From Streptomyces sp. CB02056 (GTDB taxonomy: Bacteria > Actinomycetota > Actinomycetes > Streptomycetales > Streptomycetaceae), in contig NZ_LIPD01000005.1 in the NCBI RefSeq assembly GCF_001905545.1, forward strand, positions 62,001 to 126,000: DNA of 64,000 bases, written 5' to 3'. The translations under genes and the position numbers were made by a program. Every line of letters begins with the position of its first letter. Position 1 is the first letter of the stretch. This document shows positions 15,090 through 22,049 of this stretch, one piece after another. The notes under the pieces are model-generated. The model did no database searches. It was not told the origin of the DNA and saw only the letters and a list, made by a program, of their open reading frames with translations.

Positions 15090-15340
15090 GGGGCCTCGGT
15101 CCTGTCGTAGTGCCGGAGGATCGCGAGGAGGTTGAGCACGGTACTGGCGGGAGCCGTGCCGAAGCGGACCGAGACGCGGCCGTCGACCCCGACGTGGTCC
15201 GTGGCCGCGCCGGGCCAGAGGAGGCCGAACTTGCGGCCCCGCTCCTGGAGTTCGTCGAGCAGGGAGGCGACCTCCGGCTCGGTGTAGGTGCGCATGATCG
15301 CGTCGGCCGGCCCGGTCGGGCGGCGGTGGTCGGCGGTCAC
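15077..15340 (-). CDS. Uncharacterised 87-aa protein in AbaA-like cluster
   Basis: An 87-residue protein read from GTG 15340, which overlaps the ATP-binding gene's stop by 4 bp (GTGA). The sequence is YTEPEVASLLDELQERGRKFGLLWPG, then VGVDGRVSVRFGTAPASTVLNLLAILRHYD. It is probably an alpha/beta fold, with no signal peptide or membrane segment and no Cys. I do not recognise the family with certainty; similar short proteins sit beside anti-sigma-like ATPases in streptomycetes. It is probably a partner of the ATP-binding protein. Confidence 0.7.
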   Translation of the reverse strand: MTADHRRPTGPADAIMRTYTEPEVASLLDELQERGRKFGLLWPGAATDHVGVDGRVSVRFGTAPASTVLNLLAILRHYDRTEAPCDS

Positions 15341-15705
15341 GCGGCGGCGTCCAGCTCGAACCAGACGGATTTGCCCGATTTGCGGGACTCCGTGCCGAAG
15401 CGGTCGGTGAGCGAGCGGACGAGACGCAGGCCCCGGCCGGAGACGGCGAGGAGGTCGGAGCCGTCCCGCCGGATCGGGACGATGGGGCTGCCGTCGCTGA
15501 CCGAGACCCGGAGCACGTGGTCGAGCAGCGCGATGACGACGAGCGGCGCCGCACTGCCGCCGTGGCGCCAGGCATTGACGAACAGTTCGAGGAGCGCGAC
15601 CTCGGCATCGGCGACCAGGTCGGCGTCCCACCCGGCGCGCGCCGTGAGCTCGCGCAACTCTTCGCGCGCGGCCGACCAGTCAGGGGGGAGTCCAAGGGGA
15701 GACAC
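15337..15705 (-). CDS. ATP-binding protein, RsbW/anti-sigma-type GHKL kinase
   Basis: A 122-aa single-domain HATPase (serine-kinase/anti-sigma type). It has the N-box region DAEVALLELFVNAWRHGG, a variable strand section, and the G-boxes SGRGLRLVRSLTDRFG with the final strand KSVWFELD. The start is GTG 15705, preceded by GGAGG 8 nt upstream. Genes like this pair with XRE (DUF5753) and DUF397 genes in the many AbaA/WhiJ-like modules of Streptomyces that affect development and antibiotic production. Here those partners lie divergently at 16001-17082. The target sigma factor or anti-anti-sigma factor is not in the window. Confidence 0.88.
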   Translation of the reverse strand: MSPLGLPPDWSAAREELRELTARAGWDADLVADAEVALLELFVNAWRHGGSAAPLVVIALLDHVLRVSVSDGSPIVPIRRDGSDLLAVSGRGLRLVRSLTDRFGTESRKSGKSVWFELDAAA

Positions 15706-16000
15706 GAAGAAACCTCCATGGGAGTCGAGAGATGACTCCGAGCGACCGATGATCAGTCAGGGGAGTCGACCCGGAGTGCGATCGCGACGTGTGCACACGA
15801 CGAAGCATCCAGCAATTGCTGTCAGTGTGCAGCCCGTCACACACAGCATGGGGCCAGGCGTCTGTGTTTGGCAACTCGTCATGATGTTTTGGATATATTC
15901 AAATCGAACGCCCAGCAGGGCCCCTACAGTGGCCATAGCCGGTGGCGAACGTGCCCGCCGGGAAGGCAGACTGGTCCACTGAAGCTCAGAGAGGGCGGGG
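15706..16000. promoter_or_regulatory. Divergent promoter region of the AbaA-like module
   Basis: A 295-bp gene-free interval, notably less GC-rich near 15870-15910. It contains a perfect 12-bp palindrome CGTGTGCACACG at 15788-15799, a -10-like TATATT at 15894-15899 and a TTGGCA at 15868-15873 (20-bp spacer, so a weak match). It presumably carries promoters for both directions and a site for the XRE protein. No gene seen. Confidence 0.45.
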
Positions 16001-16864
16001 ATGGGCGGAGCAACAGGTCCGACGGTTCGGCGGAGGCAACTCGGGGCCGAACTCCGCCGCCGGAGAGAGGAAGCCGGCCTCTCGCATGAGGAAGTCACCG
16101 AAGCGCTGAGCGGGATGAGCCAGCCGAAGCTGTCCCGCCTTGAAAACGGCCGGGGTGCCACCAAGGTCGATGACGTCAAGCGACTCCTCGCCCTCTACCG
16201 GTGCGAGGACCACGAGTTGATCAACGCGCTCGTGGATCTGGCCAAGCGCGGCGCACAGCGCGGAATGTGGTGGCAAAGCTACAGCGCTGACATCGGAGAG
16301 CCGCTTGGCAACCTCATCTCGTTGGAGGCAAGCGCCTCATCGATGCGCTCCTACGAAGGCTTCTTCATCCCAGGTCTTCTTCAGACTCCCGCCTACGCGC
16401 GCGAGATCATCAGGAAGCTCACTCTCCGCCCTGGAGTCAACGTCGAGGCACTCGTCGATGTCCGCATGGCACGCCAGAGCGCGCTGACCCGAGCCGAACC
16501 GCTCGCGCTGTGGGCAGTGATAAACGAAGCCGCAATCCGGTCCGGAGTCGGCGGACCGAAGGTCATGGCTGAGCAACTCGCCAGGATCGCCGACAGAGCA
16601 AGCCAGCCCAACGTCAAGATCCAGGTGATGCCCATTGGTGCACCTGCGCACCATGGCATGGGCGGTGCCTTCTCCATCCTCGGATTTCCGCAACGGCAGG
16701 ATCTCGACGTCGTCCTCGTGGAGGGCGCGTTGAACGACCTCTGGGTCGAGGACGCCGCCGATGTGGCGCTGTACTCGGCGAAGTTCGACGCCATCCGAGC
16801 GGATGCTCTGGGCCTCGACGACTCCCTCGCCCTGATCATCGAACAGAGAGACAAGCTCACATGA
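16001..16864 (+). CDS. XRE-family regulator with DUF5753 domain (AbaA/WhiJ-like)
   Basis: A 287-aa protein. Residues about 8-62 are a helix-turn-helix (RRQLGAELRRRREEAGLSHEEV, then MSQPKLSRLENGR). Residues 95-270 are the DUF5753 sensor-like domain (SYEGFFIPGLLQTPAYAREII, LTRAEPLALWAVINEAAIR, IQVMPIGAPAHHGMGGAFSI). This is the standard streptomycete regulator that partners with DUF397 and RsbW-like proteins. It is followed by a DUF397 gene overlapping by 4 bp. ATG 16001 follows GGGCGGGG. It probably controls development or secondary metabolism; its target is unknown. Confidence 0.93.
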   Translation: MGGATGPTVRRRQLGAELRRRREEAGLSHEEVTEALSGMSQPKLSRLENGRGATKVDDVKRLLALYRCEDHELINALVDLAKRGAQRGMWWQSYSADIGEPLGNLISLEASASSMRSYEGFFIPGLLQTPAYAREIIRKLTLRPGVNVEALVDVRMARQSALTRAEPLALWAVINEAAIRSGVGGPKVMAEQLARIADRASQPNVKIQVMPIGAPAHHGMGGAFSILGFPQRQDLDVVLVEGALNDLWVEDAADVALYSAKFDAIRADALGLDDSLALIIEQRDKLT

Positions 16865-17082
16865 CGTTCATCCCGAACGCAGCCACCATCGCCGCAGTCT
16901 GGCGCAAGTCATCACACAGCAATGAGTCCACGAACTGCGTCGAGTTCGCCCTGGGTGAGCCGGTCTCCTACATCCGTGACTCGAAGGACCCGTCCGGCCC
17001 CGCCCTGGCCTTCGACCGCGCGGCCCACTCCTCCTTCCTCGCCGCCGTCGCCACCGGCGAGTTCGACTTCGGGCTGCTCTGA
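16861..17082 (+). CDS. DUF397 protein
   Basis: A 73-aa DUF397 protein with the family signature WRKSSHSNESTNCVEFA, then YIRDSKDPSGPALAFDRAAHSSFLAAVATGEFDF. It is cytosolic. It overlaps the XRE gene by 4 bp (ATGA) and completes the XRE-DUF397-ATPase trio. Members of this family act with the XRE partner in developmental regulation, but a molecular mechanism is not settled. Confidence 0.95.
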   Translation: MTFIPNAATIAAVWRKSSHSNESTNCVEFALGEPVSYIRDSKDPSGPALAFDRAAHSSFLAAVATGEFDFGLL

Positions 17083-17107
17083 TCACCCCACAGAGAGGCA
17101 GGCTCAC

Positions 17108-17473
17108 ATGCCCATATCCCTGAACCACACCATCGTTCCGGCCGTCGACAACGAGGCGGCAGCCCGCTTCTTCGCCTCCGTCATGGGCCTCGACTACCAG
17201 GGCGCCGACCGGCACTTCGCGCCGGTGCGGGTCAACGACTCCCTCACCCTGGACTTCATGACCGTCGAGGACCCAGTCGGCCATCATCTGGCCTTCGACG
17301 TGGACCCGGCCTCCTTCGACGGGATCCTCTCCCGGCTCCGCGAGGCCGAGGTGCCCTACGGCGACGATCCCCGCGAACCCGGCAACGGCCGGATCGACCA
17401 CCCGTTGTGCCCTCGCGGGCTGTACTTCACCGACGAAGCCGGGAACCTCTACGAGGTCATGTCCCCCGCGTGA
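17108..17473 (+). CDS. VOC/glyoxalase-fold protein
   Basis: A 121-aa protein of the vicinal-oxygen-chelate fold: NHTIVPAVDNEAAARFFASVMGL opens the first betaalphabetabetabeta unit, DPVGHHLAFDVDPASFDGILSRL the second, and YFTDEAGNLYEVM ends it with the typical metal-ligand Glu. Potential metal ligands are His8, His61 and Glu118. Family members include dioxygenases, resistance proteins and isomerases, so the activity is open. It starts 25 bp after the DUF397 stop and may be co-transcribed. A strong terminator follows. Confidence 0.85.
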   Translation: MPISLNHTIVPAVDNEAAARFFASVMGLDYQGADRHFAPVRVNDSLTLDFMTVEDPVGHHLAFDVDPASFDGILSRLREAEVPYGDDPREPGNGRIDHPLCPRGLYFTDEAGNLYEVMSPA

Positions 17474-17489
17474 ACTCCTCCGCTCCACG

Positions 17490-17519
17490 CGGTGCCCCGC
17501 CCACCCGGGCGGGGCACCG
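17490..17519. terminator. Bidirectional terminator between VOC and LuxR genes
   Basis: A 12-bp perfect stem (CGGTGCCCCGCC / GGCGGGGCACCG) with a 6-nt loop, between the convergent ends at 17473 and 17529. Confidence 0.85.
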
Positions 17520-17528
17520 TCATTGCCG

Positions 17529-18266
17529 CTAGATCAGCCCGCGCCGCATGGCGTAGCCCACCGCGTGGGCCCGGTTGCGGAGGCCGAGGCGGGTGATGAT
17601 CTCGTGCAGCACGTTCTTCACCGTGCGCTCCGAGTACGACGTCTTGGCGGCGATCTCGCTGGTGTCGAAGCCCTCCGCCACCAGCTTCAGCATCTCCGCC
17701 TCCCGTGCAGTTAACGTCGAGAGGGTCAGGCCGCGCCCGTCGAGCATGGTGCGCTGGAGGATGCCGATCCGGTCGAGCAGTTCGCCGAGCAGGTCGCCGG
17801 GCATCACGCCCTCCCCGTTGGCCAGGGCGGTGATGAGGTTCACCAGCCGGTCCTGGTCGGCCTCCGAGCGGCGCAGCACGGCGGCGACCCCGTTCTCCAC
17901 GATGGTCTGCAGCCCGCCGGCCTCGAAGTGCCCCACCACCAGGCCTATCCGGCCGGTGGTGGCGAGGCGCAGCCGCCGCAGGTGTTCGGTCACCGTCTCC
18001 GTCAGCGCGTCGACCACCAGCAGGGAGACCTCGGCCTGCCCGGCCTCGCTCTCGTTCAGCAGGACGACCTCGGGCCGCTGGCGCAGCTGTTGGACCACGC
18101 CGGTCTGCAGGATGAGGTCCTCCGCGTAGACCGCCACCCGCACCTGGCTGGGCCTGCCGCGGAGTTGGGCGGGTACGCGCGGGACGGCGGCGCCGGCGGG
18201 CTTCGGTGCCACCGTGGTGCGGCGGGCTGTGACGGCTTCCTCACGGGTTGTATCGGTCGACGTCAT
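17529..18266 (-). CDS. LuxR-family response-regulator-like protein with a TTA codon (probable CIS regulator)
   Basis: A 245-aa protein. Residues 1-40 are a Thr/Ala/Pro-rich tail. Residues 41-165 resemble a receiver domain (VRVAVYAEDLILQTGVVQQL, LLVVDALTETV) but lack the usual acidic pair and phospho-Asp context, so it may be phosphorylation-independent. Residues 180-245 form a LuxR HTH (LTAREAEMLKLVAEGFDTSEIAAKTSYSERTVKNVLHEI). Leu185 is encoded by TTA (17712-17714), the rare bldA-dependent codon of streptomycetes. It is divergent from the CisA-like gene across a 215-bp region with a long inverted repeat. I infer control of the CIS genes, from position only. Confidence 0.85.
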   Translation of the reverse strand: MTSTDTTREEAVTARRTTVAPKPAGAAVPRVPAQLRGRPSQVRVAVYAEDLILQTGVVQQLRQRPEVVLLNESEAGQAEVSLLVVDALTETVTEHLRRLRLATTGRIGLVVGHFEAGGLQTIVENGVAAVLRRSEADQDRLVNLITALANGEGVMPGDLLGELLDRIGILQRTMLDGRGLTLSTLTAREAEMLKLVAEGFDTSEIAAKTSYSERTVKNVLHEIITRLGLRNRAHAVGYAMRRGLI

Positions 18267-18402
18267 CGAACTGCTCCATTCTGCAAGTGCCTGCGAGGGT
18301 GACGGCCGGGCGCCGCGGGGCGGTGCCGGCCGGGGGCTTGGGGGCGGGTCACGTGGAGCCGGGCCGGGCCCGCGACGGGACCGGGCGGGGTCTCCGGTCG
18401 GT

Positions 18403-18443
18403 CCGTACGGGCAAGGGGTGTGGCCCCCAGCTTGCCCGTACGG
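18403..18443. promoter_or_regulatory. Long inverted repeat between the LuxR and CisA-like genes
   Basis: Perfect 13-bp arms CCGTACGGGCAAG (18403-18415) and CTTGCCCGTACGG (18431-18443) with a 15-nt spacer, 38 bp before the CisA-like ATG. It is too widely spaced for a good terminator and correctly placed for an operator, possibly for the divergent LuxR-type regulator. Confidence 0.6.
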
Positions 18444-18481
18444 CCCTCTTCTCCGGCGCGGTACGGCCCTACCGTCACGCT

Positions 18482-19876
18482 ATGACCACATCCGCCGAAC
18501 TCGGCCTGCCAGCACTCACGGTGGCCCCCGGTGGCGTGGCCACCACGACCCTGACGGTCCGCAACGACCTCGACATCGTCGAGGCTTACACGTTCGAGGT
18601 GGTCGGCGACTGTGCCGGCTGGACGAAGGTGGAGCCGGCCCGGGTCTCGCTGTACCCGGGGACCTCCGAGACCGTGACGGTCCGGCTGGCCCCGCCGCGC
18701 TCCCCCGCCACCCGGGCCGGCGAGTTCCCGCTCGGCATCCGGGTGCTGCCGGTCGAGCGCCCCGACCTGGTGACGGTGCCGGAGGCCACGGTCACCGTGA
18801 CGCCGTTCCAGGAGCTTCAGGCCGCGCTGGCCCCGCGCCGTCGCCGCGGCTGGCTGCGCGGGCGCTACCGGGCCTCGGTGCGCAACCTCGGCAACGCTCC
18901 GACCGGTGTGACGTTCACTCCGGGGCAGGCCGGTGAGGACCTGCGGTTCCGGGTCACGCCGGAGAAGCTGCGGCTGGAGCCCGGCGAGTCCGGGGAGGTG
19001 CGGGTGCAGGCGCGCACCCGCAAGCTGATCTGGTTCGGCAAGCAGGCGACCTGGCCGTTCGAGGTGACGGTGGGTCCGGAGGAGCGGGCGGACGGCAAGG
19101 ACGCGAAGGACGGCAAGCCCGGCAAGGACGGGAAGGACGCGAAGGAGGAGAAGGCGCCGGAGGCCGCACAGCCGCCCGTCCAGAAGCCGCTGCTGGACGG
19201 CGAGTTCCTCCAGCTGCCGATCTTCCCGAAGTGGCTGCTCGCGCTGCTGGCGGCACTGATCGCGCTGCTGCTGGCCTGGTTCGCCCTGGTCCGCCCGGCG
19301 GTGCGCAGCTCCGCCAAGCAGGCGGCCGAGAAGGCCGTCGCCCAGCAGATCGCCACCCCGGCCCCGCCCGCCGGCGTTCCGGCCGGTGACACACCGGGCA
19401 GCCCCGGCACCGGGAGCACCCCGGGCGGCCAGACCAAGCCGGGCGCCGGGAAGCCGACCACCGGCCCGGGCAGCCAGGGCGGTCCGGGCGGCCTGGCGGT
19501 GCCGGGGACCGGCCAGCAGAGCTCTGCCGCGATCGACGTCGTGACCGAGACCGGAACCGCCAAGACCGGCAGTTACCAGGTGCCGCACGGCAAGGTCTTC
19601 GACATCACCGACCTCGTGGTCGCCAACTTCCAGGGCGACCAGGGGCTGGTGACCATCATGGCCGGCAACACGACCATCACCACGATCGCCTTGGAGACCT
19701 TCCGCAACCAGGACTACCACTGGGTGACTCCCCTCCAGGTCCCCGAGGACCAGGCCGTGACCGCGAACGTGACCTGCGAGGTGCCGGGCACCCCGGCCTC
19801 GGGCAAGCAGGCGCCCACGTGCCACGAACTCCTCAACGTCAGCGGGACCCTGAGCGACATCCGGCAAGGAAACTGA
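18482..19876 (+). CDS. CisA-like single-span membrane protein
   Basis: A 464-aa protein with no signal peptide. Residues 1-105 and 110-205 are two NEW3/COG1470-like Ig domains (PALTVAPGGVATTTLTVRN; RYRASVRNLGNAPTGVTF). Residues 205-230 are a charged Lys/Asp/Gly linker. The transmembrane helix is about 250-272 (WLLALLAALIALLLAWFALV). Next comes a Pro/Gly-rich stretch to about 360, then a compact C-terminal beta domain with two Cys. This architecture matches the membrane protein CisA, reported in Streptomyces CIS loci to link the particle to the membrane and cell death. Topology is probably N-in, though the basic residues after the helix (RPAVRSSAKQ) weaken this. The assignment is from memory of the architecture, not alignment. 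Confidence 0.7.
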   Translation: MTTSAELGLPALTVAPGGVATTTLTVRNDLDIVEAYTFEVVGDCAGWTKVEPARVSLYPGTSETVTVRLAPPRSPATRAGEFPLGIRVLPVERPDLVTVPEATVTVTPFQELQAALAPRRRRGWLRGRYRASVRNLGNAPTGVTFTPGQAGEDLRFRVTPEKLRLEPGESGEVRVQARTRKLIWFGKQATWPFEVTVGPEERADGKDAKDGKPGKDGKDAKEEKAPEAAQPPVQKPLLDGEFLQLPIFPKWLLALLAALIALLLAWFALVRPAVRSSAKQAAEKAVAQQIATPAPPAGVPAGDTPGSPGTGSTPGGQTKPGAGKPTTGPGSQGGPGGLAVPGTGQQSSAAIDVVTETGTAKTGSYQVPHGKVFDITDLVVANFQGDQGLVTIMAGNTTITTIALETFRNQDYHWVTPLQVPEDQAVTANVTCEVPGTPASGKQAPTCHELLNVSGTLSDIRQGN

Positions 19877-20022
19877 GCGTTTCCAGGCCGTTCGTCTCCG
19901 AATTCCCGCTCCTCCCCCACGTCCCCCTCACGTCTCGTGACCATGTCAATACCCGACGGACACTGTTGCATCGTGCACCCGTCCGAACCAAACCGACCCG
20001 CCCGTAACCTGCTGTGATCTGC

Positions 20023-20058
20023 CCCTGAGGGCAACCCGCCTGGTCCCTGAGGGCAACC
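20023..20058. repeat. 14-bp direct repeat pair
   Basis: CCCTGAGGGCAACC occurs at 20023-20036 and 20045-20058, 22 bp apart, in the gene-free interval between the CisA-like and Eis-like genes. The first copy is part of an inverted repeat TGCCCctgaGGGCA. Function unknown; possibly a tandem regulator site. Confidence 0.4.
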
Positions 20059-20102
20059 GGGCCGCCCCCACGAGCGGTTCTGGGTGTCCCGCTCCGAAAA
20101 AG

Positions 20103-20147
20103 CCGAACGCCGGTCCCCGCCCTGGTTGGGCGGGGACCGGCGTTCGG
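20103..20147. terminator. Strong bidirectional terminator after the CisA-like gene
   Basis: A 20-bp perfect stem (20103-20122 with 20128-20147, arm CCGAACGCCGGTCCCCGCCC) and a 5-nt loop. It ends 28 bp from the stop of the minus-strand acetyltransferase and serves both convergent genes. Confidence 0.9.
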
Positions 20148-20174
20148 TGTCTGTCGCGGGTGGCGGCCGCCGGA

Positions 20175-21398
20175 TCAGAACCAGTGCAGGCAGTGCGGCG
20201 TGCGCTCGGCGCGGAACAGGGCGTCGGCGAGGGCGGCCGCGCCGGGGCGGTGGGCCAGGACGTGCCCGGCCCGGACGAGCGCGCTCGGGGCGGTGCCGCC
20301 GAGGTAGACCGCGCCCAAGTCCCGGATGTCCAGGGAGAGGTCCGGCTCCCGGTCGGTCGGGACGCACTCGGCCTTCCCGTCCCGGACGGTCAGCAGGTGG
20401 CGGTGGTGCTCGCCGAGGAACGGGTCGTCGACGTCCAGGACGAGCTCGCCGTCCGTGAACCAGCCGCGCGAGGTCAGCGCGCGCGGGACGTCCAGCAGCC
20501 GTACCCAGAGCCAGTCCGTCTCGCCGCCCGGCTGGACGGCGCGGAAGTCCTCCAGCTGCCAGCGCAGCGGGTGCTCCGCCGGGACGTGCTTGAGCACGAC
20601 CTGGGCGGCCAGGTCGTGGCCGAGCACGAACCGGGCGAGGTCGGTGTAGCCGGCGTCGTCGACGGCGATGGTCTCGTCGACCGTCAGGGTGTCCCCGTCC
20701 ATCGAGTAGCTGGCGTACCCGTCCGGCGTTCCGTCGGCGCCTCGGTGGACGGCGACGTGGCGCGCCGTCGGGGCGGTCGGCACCTGGCCCGCGCCCAGCT
20801 CCCACCAGCGGCGCGGCCGGGAGAGCGCGCCGGGCTGGGCGCGGCGGTAGCGGTCGTAGACCTCCTCGAGGATCCGCCCGCAGTCGGCCCGCTTGAACAG
20901 CTCGACCGAGCCGCCCGCCTGAGCCCCGGCCGTCGGCCGCGCCGCCCGGGGCGCGGCGAAGGCGGCCTGGCGGCGCTGCACCGTCAGCCGCTGGGTGTAC
21001 GTCGCCGGGCCGTAGCCGAACCGGCCGTAGATCCCGGCCTCGGAGGCCAGCAGCACCGACAGGAACTCCCCCCGGCCCCGCAGCTCGGCGAGCTGGTGCC
21101 GCATCATCGCGGTGAGCACGCCCTGGCGCCGGTGGGTGGGCAGGACGCCGACGGCCGTCACTCCGGAGGTCGGGACGACGACCTGCCCGGGCAGGGTGAG
21201 TTCGAAGGTGTACGCACCGGCGGTGCCGACGGGCCGCCCGTCCGCCGTCACGGCGAGCAGGTTGCGGTCCATCTCGGTCGCGGCCCACCAGACCCCGCCG
21301 CCGTCCGCGCCGGGGGTGTCCGAGAAGCGCCCCAGCGCGGTGTGGAAGGTGGCGACGAACGCGTCGAGGTCCTGGTCGGTCGTGGAACGGATCTCCAT
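20175..21398 (-). CDS. Eis-type GNAT acetyltransferase
   Basis: A 407-aa protein of the Eis family, two GNAT-fold domains plus a sterol-carrier-like C-terminal domain, about the usual length of 400. N-terminal GNAT features are GVTAVGVLPTHRRQGVLTAMM (acetyl-CoA loop) and SVLLASEAGIYGRFGYG. The C-terminal part contains LVLDVDDPF and LSLDIRDLGAVYLGG. It ends in HCLHWF, where the terminal carboxylate serves as general base in this family. Relatives acetylate aminoglycosides at several positions and lysine side chains; the substrate here is unknown. Monocistronic, cytosolic. Confidence 0.92.
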   Translation of the reverse strand: MEIRSTTDQDLDAFVATFHTALGRFSDTPGADGGGVWWAATEMDRNLLAVTADGRPVGTAGAYTFELTLPGQVVVPTSGVTAVGVLPTHRRQGVLTAMMRHQLAELRGRGEFLSVLLASEAGIYGRFGYGPATYTQRLTVQRRQAAFAAPRAARPTAGAQAGGSVELFKRADCGRILEEVYDRYRRAQPGALSRPRRWWELGAGQVPTAPTARHVAVHRGADGTPDGYASYSMDGDTLTVDETIAVDDAGYTDLARFVLGHDLAAQVVLKHVPAEHPLRWQLEDFRAVQPGGETDWLWVRLLDVPRALTSRGWFTDGELVLDVDDPFLGEHHRHLLTVRDGKAECVPTDREPDLSLDIRDLGAVYLGGTAPSALVRAGHVLAHRPGAAALADALFRAERTPHCLHWF

Positions 21399-21455
21399 GT
21401 GGTGCTGCTGCCTCCCCGTGTTGCCGGCGCCACTTGGTGCGGCGCCTCCCGAAGT

Positions 21456-22049
21456 TCAGCGCGGCCGCGCGACCGGGTCAACCGAATTAGGGGGCGTCGG
21501 ATCAGGGGGCGTCGGAAGTCCTCCGTGCCGACGGTCCGGGTGGCCCGCGCCGCGCAGCAGCGAGCCGAGCGAGAGCATCGCGGACAGGCCGAGCAGCACC
21601 GTGGACCAGAACCAGAAACGCACCCAGGTGTCGGGGACGGGCAGCAGGATCGCCAGCACGGCCGGATACAGGACCAGCAGCCACGCCAACCGCCGCTCCG
21701 CTCCGGCCTGTTGGCGCAGCCGCCCGGCCGCCCGCCCGCCCTGCCCGGCGGCCCCACCGGTGACCAGCCGCAGCCCCTCGGCGGTGGTCAGCCGACACGT
21801 GTGCACCAGCGCCGCGATCATCGTGAGGAGCAGGGCGAGCCCCAGCAACTGGGCCCATTCGGGCACGCTGGACCGGCCTGACGTGGTGACCACCAGCATC
21901 GGCACCGCGAAGAGCAGGGTGCTCGACGCCTCGAAGGCGACGAGCCGGGCGGCGGGGGTACGGGGCGCGGCCACCGACGTCTCCCAGGACAGGAGTCTCC
22001 GGTGGCCGCGGGCGCAGCCGTTCGCCCGGCGGCGGTGTGAACCCGTCAT
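21456..22049 (-). CDS. Uncharacterised four-helix membrane protein
   Basis: A 197-aa integral membrane protein with four probable spans (FEASSTLLFAVPMLVV, LLGLALLLTMIAALVHT, LAWLLVLYPAVLAILL, FWSTVLLGLSAMLSL) and a basic loop in the middle. I do not recognise the family. The ATG at 22049 overlaps the stop of the monooxygenase gene by 4 bp (ATGA), so it is expressed from the same transcript. It could be a transporter-like accessory or simply a passenger of the operon. Confidence 0.7.
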   Translation of the reverse strand: MTGSHRRRANGCARGHRRLLSWETSVAAPRTPAARLVAFEASSTLLFAVPMLVVTTSGRSSVPEWAQLLGLALLLTMIAALVHTCRLTTAEGLRLVTGGAAGQGGRAAGRLRQQAGAERRLAWLLVLYPAVLAILLPVPDTWVRFWFWSTVLLGLSAMLSLGSLLRGAGHPDRRHGGLPTPPDPTPPNSVDPVARPR

